Assembly: GCA_016779015.1 (NCBI GenBank) | Contig: JADHOK010000014.1 | Coordinates: forward strand, 1-21,851 | Length of the DNA stretch: 21,851 nt | Reading direction: 5' to 3' | Origin: PS1 clade bacterium | GTDB taxonomy: Bacteria > Pseudomonadota > Alphaproteobacteria > RS24 | Shown: piece after piece, positions 13,850-21,460 of the stretch | Numbering within the stretch: position 1 is the first letter of the stretch | How the letters are laid out: each line of letters starts with the position of its first letter | The notes under the pieces: model-generated | What the model saw: only the letters and a program-made list of their open reading frames with translations | Database searches by the model: none | What the model was told of the DNA's origin: nothing | Position numbers and translations under genes: made by a program

Positions 13850-14857
13850 ATGAAGAGGCGCACCCTTTACCCGCTGCTGCTTGTCGGGCTTTTGCTGTCT
13901 GCGGTTGTGTCGCTGCTGGCCGGCGACGTGGCGGTGACATTGTTTGATGTGCTGGCGTGGCTGAATAATGAGGTGACGCCGCAGGGTCAGTTTTACGCCC
14001 TTTTGTTCGAGCAAATTCGCGGGCCGCGCATTGCTTTGGCGGCGCTGACCGGTTTTGTGTTGGGGCTGTCGGGTGCGGCCATTCAAGGTCTGTTTCGCAA
14101 TCCATTGGCCGAGCCGGGATTATTGGGGGCATCCAACGGCGCGGCGCTGGGTGCGGTTGTGGTGATTTATTCGGGCCTCGCCTCCACCGTGTCTTTCGCC
14201 GTGCCGCTGGCCGCCGCCGTCACCGCGCTGGTTTCGGTGCTGGTGCTGTTGGCACTGGCCGGGCGCGGCGCGTCCAGCCTGCGGCTTATTTTGGCGGGCT
14301 TTGCGGTCTCGGCTTTTGCCGGAGCGGGCATCGCCTTGGCGCTCAATCTCAGCCCGAATTACTTTGCCGCGCTAGAAATCGCTTTCTGGCTTTTGGGCGC
14401 TGTCGAGAACCGAAGCTGGTTGCATGTCTGGCTGGCTGTGCCGGGCGCGGTGTTGGGGGCGGCGCTGATGCTGGCTGCGGCGCGCGCGTTGGATGGCTTG
14501 GCGCTGGGCGAGGAAGTGGCGCGAAGTCTGGGCATTCACACCGGTCGCTTGCGCTTACAAATCTCGGTCGGGTTGGCCTTGGCTGTCGGCGCGGTTGTGT
14601 CGGTCACCGGCGTCATCGGTTTTGTCGGTCTGTTGGCGCCGCATCTGGTTAGGCCGCTCACCGGCGCATTGCCGTCAAAGACGCTCATCCCGTCGGCTTT
14701 GGTCGGGGCCATTTTATTGGTGCTGGCGGATACGTTTATCCGCCTCATTCCGACCATGGCGGAGTTGAAGCTCGGTGTGCTGACAGCGTTTTTGGGCGTG
14801 CCGCTTTTGCTCTTGCTGCTCATCCGCCCCGGCGCAACGCTGTTGAGCGAACAGTAA
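13850..14857 (+). CDS. btuC: Cobalamin ABC transporter permease (FecCD family, BtuC-like)
   Basis: 335 residues, the usual length for BtuC/FecCD permeases with about 10 transmembrane helices. Family hallmarks are visible: RGPRIALAALTGFVLGLSGAAIQGLFRNPLAEPGLLGASNGAALGAV (about 56-102), a cytoplasmic coupling region GEEVARSLGIHTGRLRLQ (about 220-237), and GVIGFVGLLAPHLVRPLTG followed by PSALVGAILLVLADTFIRL. ATG 13850 starts a positively charged N-terminus leading into helix 1. The Shine-Dalgarno is weak. It would form the transport channel with two BtuD subunits (17041) and receive substrate from BtuF (12891). The riboswitch comes after this gene, so B12 control of btuC is not direct unless another element lies in the spacer upstream. 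Confidence 0.9.
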   Translation: MKRRTLYPLLLVGLLLSAVVSLLAGDVAVTLFDVLAWLNNEVTPQGQFYALLFEQIRGPRIALAALTGFVLGLSGAAIQGLFRNPLAEPGLLGASNGAALGAVVVIYSGLASTVSFAVPLAAAVTALVSVLVLLALAGRGASSLRLILAGFAVSAFAGAGIALALNLSPNYFAALEIAFWLLGAVENRSWLHVWLAVPGAVLGAALMLAAARALDGLALGEEVARSLGIHTGRLRLQISVGLALAVGAVVSVTGVIGFVGLLAPHLVRPLTGALPSKTLIPSALVGAILLVLADTFIRLIPTMAELKLGVLTAFLGVPLLLLLLIRPGATLLSEQ

Positions 14858-14877
14858 AATCAGGCTACAAAATTTAT

Positions 14878-15060
14878 ACGGACAAGGTGCCCCGTAACAG
14901 GGGGTAAAAGGGAATGCCGTGCGGCGCTTTTTAAAAGAGTGCCAAATCGGCAGCTGCTCCCGCAACTGTCAGCGGATAGCCGACGGCCATTATGCCACTC
15001 TTTAAAAGGGGAAGGCGGCCCAAGGCGCGGACCCGCAAGCCAGGAAACCTGCCTTGACCG
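14878..15060 (+). ncRNA. Cobalamin riboswitch (B12 element)
   Basis: All the conserved blocks appear in order: GGTGCCCC (14886-14893), GTAAAAGGGAATGCCGTGC (14904-14922), the core GCTGCTCCCGCAACTGTCAGCGG (14953-14975), GCCGACGGCC then ATGCCACTC, GGGGAAGGCGGCCC (15008-15021), GGACCCGC (15029-15036), and the B12 box AGCCAGGAAACCTGCC (15038-15053). The element lies 119 bases before the btuB start, with no T run after it. That suggests control of translation initiation rather than transcription termination. Adenosylcobalamin binding would be expected to shut off btuB and, through read-through or coupling, btuD and the genes behind it. Confidence 0.95.
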
Positions 15061-15075
15061 GTCGTTCTTTCGCAT

Positions 15076-15155
15076 GGGGCGGGATGCACCCGGGCGAGGC
15101 GGAAATCTCCGTATCAGACGACATATGAAACCGCGGGGGCGCGATGCGCCTGCGC
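15076..15155 (+). repeat. Imperfect 20-base direct repeat in the btuB leader
   Basis: Bases 15076-15095 and 15136-15155 agree at 16 of 20 positions, spaced exactly 60 bases apart. Each can form a small hairpin (GGG-atgca-CCC and GGCGC-gat-GCGCC). They lie between the riboswitch and the btuB Shine-Dalgarno, so they may belong to the expression platform. Confidence 0.5.
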
Positions 15156-15178
15156 TCTGACGTTATATGGAGAAAACA

Positions 15179-17023
15179 ATGAAAAAGAATATAACACTCG
15201 GTCTTTGGGCCGCGCTCGTGTCATCGCCTGTGCTCATTTTATCACCGGTGATGGCGCAGGATGGCGAGGTCGATGAGATTATCGTCTCAGCCACCGGCAT
15301 TCCCACCCCGGCGCATGAAATCGGCGCTTCGGTCGATATTATCACGGCGGCCGATTTGGAACGCCAGCAGATAAGCTATTTGCAGGATGCGCTGAAACTC
15401 AAAGGTGTGCATATCGCCGAAAGCGGCGGGCGCGGGAGCCTCGCCGATATTCAATATCGTGGTATGCGCACCAAATATGTCGATTTGCGCATTGATGGCA
15501 TTTCGATGTTTGACCCGGGCGGGGATCGGGTGATTTGGAGCCATGCCGATGCGGCCGGTAGCGAGCGCATCGAATTATTGAGCGGTTCGCAGGCCGTGCT
15601 GTTCGGCTCCAACACGATTAGCGGGGTGATTTCGCAATTTACCGCCATTGGTGGGGAGACGCAAAATGCCACGCGTTTGGAATTGGGCGAACAGGCCGCG
15701 CGTCAGATTGGGTTGACCGGTAAAGGCACGGCGAATGGATGGGCTTATGGCTATGCGCTGAACGATAAGACGACCGATGGCATTTCAGACGCCGCCGGGC
15801 CGGGCAATCATGAGACCGACGGCGTTGAGACGCAATTGGCCAGCTTCCGTCTCCTGCGCGCGCTGACCGATAGTGTGTCATTGGAATTGGTCGGGCGTTT
15901 TAATGAGGGCGAGAAAGAGGGTGATGATTATGACCCCAATCCGCCCTATCTGGCGGCCGACGCGCTGGGTAAGCGCGATGCGTTTTCGCGTCAGGCGCTT
16001 CGCGGCGTTGTGCATTATGAGACCGACAATGCCACGCATCGTTTCGGCGTCACGAATTTTGTCAGCGAAAACGATGATATCGAGGCCAATCAATTGGCCG
16101 GACAGCGCGAGGCGTCACGTCAGAAGTTCGATTATTTCGGCACGCTTTCTCTGAGCGATAATGTTCGACTGGTTGCTGGGGCCGAAAGCGTTTCCGCGGA
16201 ATATGAAAATACCGATGCGGTTTACACGTTTGAGAAGCGGGAGGTCGATAGCGATGCGGTCTTCGCTTTGACCGCTTTCGCCCTTGATGACAGCCATATC
16301 ACGGTGGCCGCGCGCCATGATGACCACGAATTATTCGGTAGCCATGCGAGCTATCGGGCCACTTTGGCGCATCGGCTTGCCGACATGGTTTCAGCGCGTC
16401 TGGCTTATGGCACGGGGTTTAAAGCGCCGTCGCTTTTCGAGCTTTACGCCAGCTTTACCGGCAATCCGGACTTAAAACCGGAAACCAGCGAAAGCATTGA
16501 GGCTGGTCTCGACTGGGCGGTTTCGCCCAATGCCGATATCGCCATTACATTTTTCGGCACGCGCATCGAAGATCGTATCGGCTTTCACCCTTCGACTTTC
16601 AGCAGCATTCAAATCACCGGCGAGACCAAGACGCGCGGCTTTGATGTGTCTTTGGATGGTCGTTTGTCTAATCGATTGCGGCTTGGGGTGAACCTCAATT
16701 ACGCCAATAGTCGTGAACCCTCGGGCAACAGCAGTGCCCGTGTGCCGCGTGTGCCGCGCCTCACGGCGGCATCGACGCTGGATTATCAAGCCAATGATGT
16801 GACCTCGCTGGGGCTCAGCCTCAGGCATATGCACAATGCGGTGGAAGGCAGTTACGCGTTTGATGATTTCACGGTGGTTGATTTGCGCGCCGCTTACACT
16901 TTGCCCAATCAGGTGAAGGTTTATGGCCGTTTGGAAAATGCCGGCGATGAAGATTACGAAACGGCGCGGGGCTACAACACCCTCGGGCGCACTTTATATG
17001 TCGGTCTCACTGCGGCGTTTTAA
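15179..17023 (+). CDS. btuB: TonB-dependent cobalamin receptor (BtuB-like)
   Basis: 614 residues. ATG 15179 is chosen over 15167 because GGAG (15169-15172) is then correctly spaced. The signal peptide (MKKNITLGLWAALVSSPVLILSPVMA) is followed by the TonB box DEIIVSATG and a plug domain: ASVDIITAADLERQQISYLQDALKLKGVHI..., YRGMRTKYVDLRIDGISMFDPGG, and GSERIELLSGSQAVLFGSNTISGVI. The barrel carries a GTGFKAPSLFELYASFTGNPDLKPETSESIEAG motif, typical of BtuB-type receptors, and ends ...LYVGLTAAF. Short relative length (~600) also fits BtuB. The upstream cobalamin riboswitch makes the substrate assignment strong. It is followed after 17 bases by btuD, so the genes form an operon. Confidence 0.93.
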   Translation: MKKNITLGLWAALVSSPVLILSPVMAQDGEVDEIIVSATGIPTPAHEIGASVDIITAADLERQQISYLQDALKLKGVHIAESGGRGSLADIQYRGMRTKYVDLRIDGISMFDPGGDRVIWSHADAAGSERIELLSGSQAVLFGSNTISGVISQFTAIGGETQNATRLELGEQAARQIGLTGKGTANGWAYGYALNDKTTDGISDAAGPGNHETDGVETQLASFRLLRALTDSVSLELVGRFNEGEKEGDDYDPNPPYLAADALGKRDAFSRQALRGVVHYETDNATHRFGVTNFVSENDDIEANQLAGQREASRQKFDYFGTLSLSDNVRLVAGAESVSAEYENTDAVYTFEKREVDSDAVFALTAFALDDSHITVAARHDDHELFGSHASYRATLAHRLADMVSARLAYGTGFKAPSLFELYASFTGNPDLKPETSESIEAGLDWAVSPNADIAITFFGTRIEDRIGFHPSTFSSIQITGETKTRGFDVSLDGRLSNRLRLGVNLNYANSREPSGNSSARVPRVPRLTAASTLDYQANDVTSLGLSLRHMHNAVEGSYAFDDFTVVDLRAAYTLPNQVKVYGRLENAGDEDYETARGYNTLGRTLYVGLTAAF

Positions 17024-17040
17024 TGTGCTAGGTTCAGCCC

Positions 17041-17820
17041 ATGCTTGAGCTGTCTGATATCCAACTGCTGGTCGGGGAAAAGGGGATATTGCAAAACATC
17101 TCGGCGCGTTTTCCGAGCGGCCAGGTGAGCGGCATTATCGGCCCCAATGGGGCCGGTAAGACCTCGCTCATGCGCGTCGCTGCAGGTCTGGCGGCGGCCG
17201 AAGGCGGAGCCATTTCGGCGGGTCAAAATGCGGGCGGTGATTTTACCGACCCGCTATGGCGGGCGAAGAATATTGCTTATCTGCCGCAATTCCAAACCGT
17301 TGCTTGGCCGCTAACCGTGCGCGAGACGGTGGGGCTTGGCCTGTTGCCGCTGGTGCTCACGGCGGCGGACGCGGCGGCGCGTATTGATGCCGCCTTGGCG
17401 CGCTGCGGCGTCGCTGATTTTGCGGCGCGGCGCATTGATACGCTGTCGGGCGGGGAAAAAGCGCGGGTTTATCTGGCGCGCCTGCTGGCTACCGGTGCTG
17501 ATATATTGTTGCTCGATGAGCCTGTGCAATCCTTGGATGCGGCCGGGGCATTGGCGGTGATGGAGCTGTTGCGGGCTGAGGCCGCGGCCGGCAAAGCGGT
17601 GGTGGTGGTTTTGCACGAACTTAATCTGGCGCGCCAATTTTGCGATCATTTGGTGGTCATGCAGAACGGCACGGTGGCCTATGCGGGGGCGGTGCAGGAA
17701 GCCTTGTCGCCCGCGCGGCTTCGGCCTATCTTCGGGGTCGAATTTGCACAATCCGCCGATGGCTATTTGGTGGCGCGGCGCGTGCAAGAGGAAGAACGCG
17801 TGATGGAAGAGGGCACCTGA
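17041..17820 (+). CDS. btuD: Cobalamin ABC transporter ATP-binding protein (BtuD-like)
   Basis: 259 residues with a complete nucleotide-binding domain: Walker A GPNGAGKT (34-41), Q-loop Q83, signature LSGGE (135-139), Walker B DILLLDE (154-160, catalytic E160), D-loop SLD and switch H192 in VLHELN. The sequence belongs with the iron-chelate/B12 importer ATPases (FecE/BtuD), e.g. LPQFQTVAWPLTVRETVGLGLLP. It energises uptake through BtuC. The gene begins 17 bases after btuB, and its stop overlaps the start of the next ATPase gene (TGATG at 17818-17822). All catalytic residues are intact, in contrast to that downstream ATPase. Confidence 0.92.
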   Translation: MLELSDIQLLVGEKGILQNISARFPSGQVSGIIGPNGAGKTSLMRVAAGLAAAEGGAISAGQNAGGDFTDPLWRAKNIAYLPQFQTVAWPLTVRETVGLGLLPLVLTAADAAARIDAALARCGVADFAARRIDTLSGGEKARVYLARLLATGADILLLDEPVQSLDAAGALAVMELLRAEAAAGKAVVVVLHELNLARQFCDHLVVMQNGTVAYAGAVQEALSPARLRPIFGVEFAQSADGYLVARRVQEEERVMEEGT

Positions 17821-18581
17821 TGGCACGGGTCGCGGTTGAAAATCTGGGCAAACGTTTCGGCGCGATTGAGGCCTTGAAAGACGTCTCGCTATCGCTCGAT
17901 GCGGGGCGCTCTATGGCGCTTATCGGGCCGACGGCGGCGGGCAAGTCAGTGCTGTTGAAATGTTTGGTCGGTCTGTATGCGCCCGACGCTGGCCGTATCC
18001 TCATCGACCGCGCCGAAGTCGGTGTTACCGATGAGCGACCTTCTGAATTGAATGACCGCATCGGCATGCTGTTTCAGCAAAACGCGCTGTTTGACAGTCT
18101 GCCGGTGTGGGAAAACATCGCCTTTCGGCTGATTGCCAATGGCATGAACCGCGATGCGGCGCGCGCCAAGGCCGAGGCACTATTGCCGCGCGTCGGCCTG
18201 CCCGCTGCCAATGCTGATTTATTTCCGGCTGATCTGTCGGGCGGTATGCAAAAGCGTGTCGGCTTCGCGCGCGCCATTGCCACCGAGCCAGATATTCTGC
18301 TGCTCGATAATCCGACCGCCGGTCTCGACCCGATATTGGCGGCGCGGGTCGATGGCATGATTTCCGAGATGGCGCGCGAAAGCGGTGCTTGCGTGATTTC
18401 CGTGACCGGTAATATGGTGGGCATTACCGAGGCTTATGACGAAATTGCCGTCTTGCATGATGGCGTGCTGCGTTGGCACGGCGATGCGAAGGCGGCGCGA
18501 GATAACGATAATGCTTGGCTGCGGCAATTGCTTGACGGCAGCCGCGACGGGCCAATATCAACTATGACGAGTGCAGCTTGA
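17820..18581 (+). CDS. MlaF-like ABC ATPase lacking the catalytic Glu and switch His
   Basis: 253 residues, starting at ATG 17820 inside a TGATG junction with btuD, so translationally coupled. The closest recognisable family is the phospholipid-transport ATPase MlaF/Ttg2A: IGMLFQQNALFDSLPVWENIAFRL (81-104) and LSGGMQKRVGFARAIA (139-154) are characteristic. Walker A GPTAAGKS (36-43), Q86, the signature and D163 are present. Two catalytic positions are changed: Walker B reads LLLDNP, with N164 where E is expected, and the switch loop reads VTGNM (195-199) instead of the usual THDM, with G197 for His. ATP binding is therefore plausible but hydrolysis is not. No MlaE or MlaD partner is in the window. 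It could be a regulatory subunit pairing with BtuD or a distant Mla complex, or a decaying paralogue. The intact frame and normal length argue against decay. Confidence 0.85.
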   Translation: MARVAVENLGKRFGAIEALKDVSLSLDAGRSMALIGPTAAGKSVLLKCLVGLYAPDAGRILIDRAEVGVTDERPSELNDRIGMLFQQNALFDSLPVWENIAFRLIANGMNRDAARAKAEALLPRVGLPAANADLFPADLSGGMQKRVGFARAIATEPDILLLDNPTAGLDPILAARVDGMISEMARESGACVISVTGNMVGITEAYDEIAVLHDGVLRWHGDAKAARDNDNAWLRQLLDGSRDGPISTMTSAA

Positions 18582-18599
18582 GAATATTGGAGGCGCATG

Positions 18600-19247
18600 A
18601 TGTTTGGATTAAACAAAAAGGCTGAAATGGTCAGTGCCGAGGCGGCGCTGCCCGGGCGCGATATGCAAATGCCGGTGCCGGCCAAGCATTTTGTGCTGGG
18701 CACGGATATGGTCGCACCATGGCCGGATGGCTTGCAGGTGGCGATTTTCGGCATGGGTTGCTTTTGGGGGGCGGAACGCAAGTTTTGGCAGGCCGAGGGC
18801 GTGTATTCGACACAAGTCGGCTATGCGGCCGGTTTCACGCCCAATCCGAGCTATGAAGAAGTATGCAGCGGCCAGACCGGCCATAATGAGGTGGTGCAAG
18901 TGGTGTTCGACCCACAGCAAATTTCCTTTCAAGAAGTGCTGCAAATCTTCTGGGAGAACCACGACCCGACGCAAGGCATGCGGCAGGGCAATGATGTCGG
19001 CACGCAATATCGCTCGGGTATTTATTGCCTCGACGTGGGCCAAAAAGCGGCCGCCGAAGCGACCCGCGATATGTTTCAGGACAAGCTCAAGGCGGCCGGT
19101 TATGGCGATATCACGACCGAGATAATCGACGCGCCGGCGTTTTACTACGCCGAGGATTATCACCAGCAATATTTGGGCAAAAACCCAAACGGCTACTGCG
19201 GCATGGGCGGCACGGGCGTGAGCTGCCCGATTGGCCTCAACGCTTAA
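18600..19247 (+). CDS. msrA: Peptide-methionine (S)-S-oxide reductase MsrA
   Basis: 215 residues. GGAGG (18589-18593) sits 6 bases before ATG 18600 and only 3 before ATG 18597, so 18600 is preferred. The catalytic motif GCFWG has C54. GYAAGFTPNPSYEEVCSGQTGHNEVVQVVFDP, FWENHDPTQGMRQGNDVGTQYRSGIY and YHQQYL are canonical. C200 and C209 in YCGMGGTGVSCP are the recycling cysteines. It reduces methionine-S-sulfoxide in proteins using thioredoxin. There is no signal peptide, so it is cytoplasmic. It lies 18 bases after the MlaF-like gene, with no terminator between, so it is probably the last gene of the riboswitch-led operon. Its end is 9 bases from the stop of the convergent receptor gene. Confidence 0.95.
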   Translation: MFGLNKKAEMVSAEAALPGRDMQMPVPAKHFVLGTDMVAPWPDGLQVAIFGMGCFWGAERKFWQAEGVYSTQVGYAAGFTPNPSYEEVCSGQTGHNEVVQVVFDPQQISFQEVLQIFWENHDPTQGMRQGNDVGTQYRSGIYCLDVGQKAAAEATRDMFQDKLKAAGYGDITTEIIDAPAFYYAEDYHQQYLGKNPNGYCGMGGTGVSCPIGLNA

Positions 19248-19256
19248 CCGGACCGC

Positions 19257-21443
19257 TTAAAACGCGTGCGAGAGCCGCGCCATGAAGCGCGCGCCTTCGC
19301 CCGGGAAATAGCGGTCCTTACCGAACCATTTGTCAGCGCGGGTGGCGTATTCTTCGTCCAGCACATTGTCGATGCGCAAGCTCATGCGCGACTGATCGGA
19401 CAGCATATATTCCGCCGTCAGGCCGAAAATATCGTGGCCGTCATATTCGGCGCTGTTTGAGGCGTCCATGAAATAACTGCCAACATGCTCCCAATCGACG
19501 GTGAAAAATGCGCGCTCAGTATATTTATAGCGTAGCGATGTGGTGGCCAGCGTTTCCGGCGCGCCGTCAATCTCATTGCCGTCGGTGATGGTCTCGGCTG
19601 AATTGCCGCCGGTCACCGTATTATTGAAGGCGTATTCGTGCTGGGCGTAGGTTAGATTGGTGACGAGGGTCAGGTCGCGGTTCAGCGCCCAGTCGAGGCT
19701 CAGCTCAACCCCCATATGGTCGGTTTCGCCGTTGGCGACGTAATTATCGCCCGCATCGCGGAAATGATAATTGTCTTTCTGCATGAAGAAGGCCGTGGCT
19801 TCGTAAGACACACCGGGGTAAACGGCGCGGTAGCCAATCTCGAGACTGTCGAGCGTCTCGCTATCAATATCGCTGACATCGGGGTTTTGGTTGTCGTCGG
19901 TGCCACGCGAGGTGCTGTCGCGCAGACGATATAAATCGGTGACCTGCGGCGCACGCGTGGCGCGTGCCAGATTGGCGAAGACGCGACGATTATCGGCCAG
20001 CTCGTGCACCAGACCCAGCTTTGGTGAAACATCGGAGAAGTCATCCGAGCGGTCGGCGACACGGAACAAGAAGTCGCCGGTCGCGCCATCCGCCGTATCA
20101 GTATTGTCGCTGTCGGTCGCATTATTGGTGTAGTCGTAATCGGTCACCTCCCAACGCAGGCCGGTGGTCAAGCGCGTCTTGTCGGACAGCGCCCAAGTGG
20201 CGTGGATATAGGGCGCGATAACCAGGGCTTCGACTCCGAAATCATAATGCGTGCCTTGCGGGTATTTGGTGCCGAACACATTCGGGCCTTCCTGCACCTC
20301 GCTCAATTCGCCATCGGTCAATTCGATATCGACACCCGTGACATAAGAAACGCCGCCCGTGTCGCGCGCATAGGCGACTTGCAGGCCGACCGAGTCATGA
20401 CTGTTTTTTTCCAGCGGCGTGCCGGGCAGGAAGTGCATGAAAAACGCCATTTCATTGGAGCGGAAATACGGCGTCAATGTCAGCGTCGCGCCATCGTCCA
20501 AATCGCGCGTGATACGCAAATAAGCGCGGGTTGCTTCGGCGTCGCGATAGGCGTCGGGGTTGCCGTTTGATTTGGCGCACCCCTCATTTTCGTAAGCCGG
20601 CACATTTACCGTCTGACAAGCTGCGGGCAGATCATCAATATCACCCTGGCTGGGGTTGTCGCCTAAATCGAAGAGCGATTGCGCATACCCCGCCGTCTCT
20701 TGATTGAGGTTCATATGCGCGAGCGAAAACCGATAACCGGTGGCACCGTTTTGCCACGCCGCTTCGACACGCCCTTTTTGCTGCGCGAAACCTTGGTCGT
20801 CGCGATAACCCTCTTCGTCACCGCTCAAATCAAGCGTCACGCGGGTCATCAAACCGCCATGGTCTTGCGCGCTCTTCAAAGACAGCGCGTGGCGACCATA
20901 AGAGCCCGCCGCGATATCTGCGCTGGCACTGCTTTCATCGAGCGGCGCGGCGATGAAGTTAATCAGGCCGTGCACCGCATTGGAGCCGTAAAGCGCCGAG
21001 CCGGGGCCGCGCACCACTTCGACCGAGCCATCGGCTTGCGGCTGCGCATCCATCAGCGCATTGACATTGGCAAAGCCCGGCGCCCGCATCGGGATGCCGT
21101 CTTCGAGATAGAGGAAGGAACCGGCACCGGCACCGCCGACCAGAACCGCCGAGCGAATGGCGGTCAAATGCTCTTGCCCGCTGCCGCGATGGATATGCAC
21201 GCCGGGCGCGCGATTGACCAACTCGACGGGAAACAGATTAATGCTCTCGGACGGGTCGAGCGTCGCTATATTGCCCGGATTGTCGATGCGCAGACTGTCT
21301 GAGCGCGTGGTGGTGACGATGACCTCATCGACGACCGCGGTTTGCGCGACAGTTTGTGTAATGGCTGGCGTGATGGCCGTGCCGGCCAGTAGCAGGCCGA
21401 CCAAGACGCTGCGGTTTAATGTATCACCGATATTTTTGTGCAT
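19257..21443 (-). CDS. TonB-dependent outer-membrane receptor, substrate unknown
   Basis: 728 residues. ATG 21443 is chosen over 21455 because GGAGG lies 5 bases before it. A signal region (MHKNIGDTLNRSVLVGLLLAGTAITPAI..AQ) is followed by the TonB box DEVIVTTTR. The plug domain contains NLFPVELVNRAPGVHIHRGSGQEHLTAIRSAVL, GSFLYLEDGIPMRAPGFANVNALMDAQPQADGSVEVVRGPGSALYGSNAVHGLINFI. The 22-strand barrel ends ...GARFMARLSHAF. A Cys pair (CQTVNVPAYENEGC) probably ties one extracellular loop. It starts 17 bases after kdsD and no riboswitch or Fur-like box was seen in that short gap, so transcription from kdsD is likely. The substrate could be a siderophore, corrinoid, polyphenol or glycan; nothing adjacent settles it. 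Confidence 0.9.
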   Translation of the reverse strand: MHKNIGDTLNRSVLVGLLLAGTAITPAITQTVAQTAVVDEVIVTTTRSDSLRIDNPGNIATLDPSESINLFPVELVNRAPGVHIHRGSGQEHLTAIRSAVLVGGAGAGSFLYLEDGIPMRAPGFANVNALMDAQPQADGSVEVVRGPGSALYGSNAVHGLINFIAAPLDESSASADIAAGSYGRHALSLKSAQDHGGLMTRVTLDLSGDEEGYRDDQGFAQQKGRVEAAWQNGATGYRFSLAHMNLNQETAGYAQSLFDLGDNPSQGDIDDLPAACQTVNVPAYENEGCAKSNGNPDAYRDAEATRAYLRITRDLDDGATLTLTPYFRSNEMAFFMHFLPGTPLEKNSHDSVGLQVAYARDTGGVSYVTGVDIELTDGELSEVQEGPNVFGTKYPQGTHYDFGVEALVIAPYIHATWALSDKTRLTTGLRWEVTDYDYTNNATDSDNTDTADGATGDFLFRVADRSDDFSDVSPKLGLVHELADNRRVFANLARATRAPQVTDLYRLRDSTSRGTDDNQNPDVSDIDSETLDSLEIGYRAVYPGVSYEATAFFMQKDNYHFRDAGDNYVANGETDHMGVELSLDWALNRDLTLVTNLTYAQHEYAFNNTVTGGNSAETITDGNEIDGAPETLATTSLRYKYTERAFFTVDWEHVGSYFMDASNSAEYDGHDIFGLTAEYMLSDQSRMSLRIDNVLDEEYATRADKWFGKDRYFPGEGARFMARLSHAF

Positions 21444-21460
21444 TTCTGCCTCCAAAAGGG

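Noticed and set aside
13710..14132. N-terminal extension of btuF (to residue 413 in total)
   Set aside because: The extension would cross the whole divergent spacer and btuC in antisense, is rich in A, Q, R and P, and would bury the true signal peptide that begins at 13709.
14939..15160. 73-codon plus-strand open frame in the btuB leader
   Set aside because: It lies across the conserved core of the cobalamin riboswitch, which fully explains that sequence. No ribosome-binding site.
17640..17819. 60-residue N-terminal extension of the MlaF-like ATPase
   Set aside because: It overlaps the 3' end of btuD in another frame, shows no ABC features, and ATG 17820 gives a standard N-terminus in a TGATG coupling junction.
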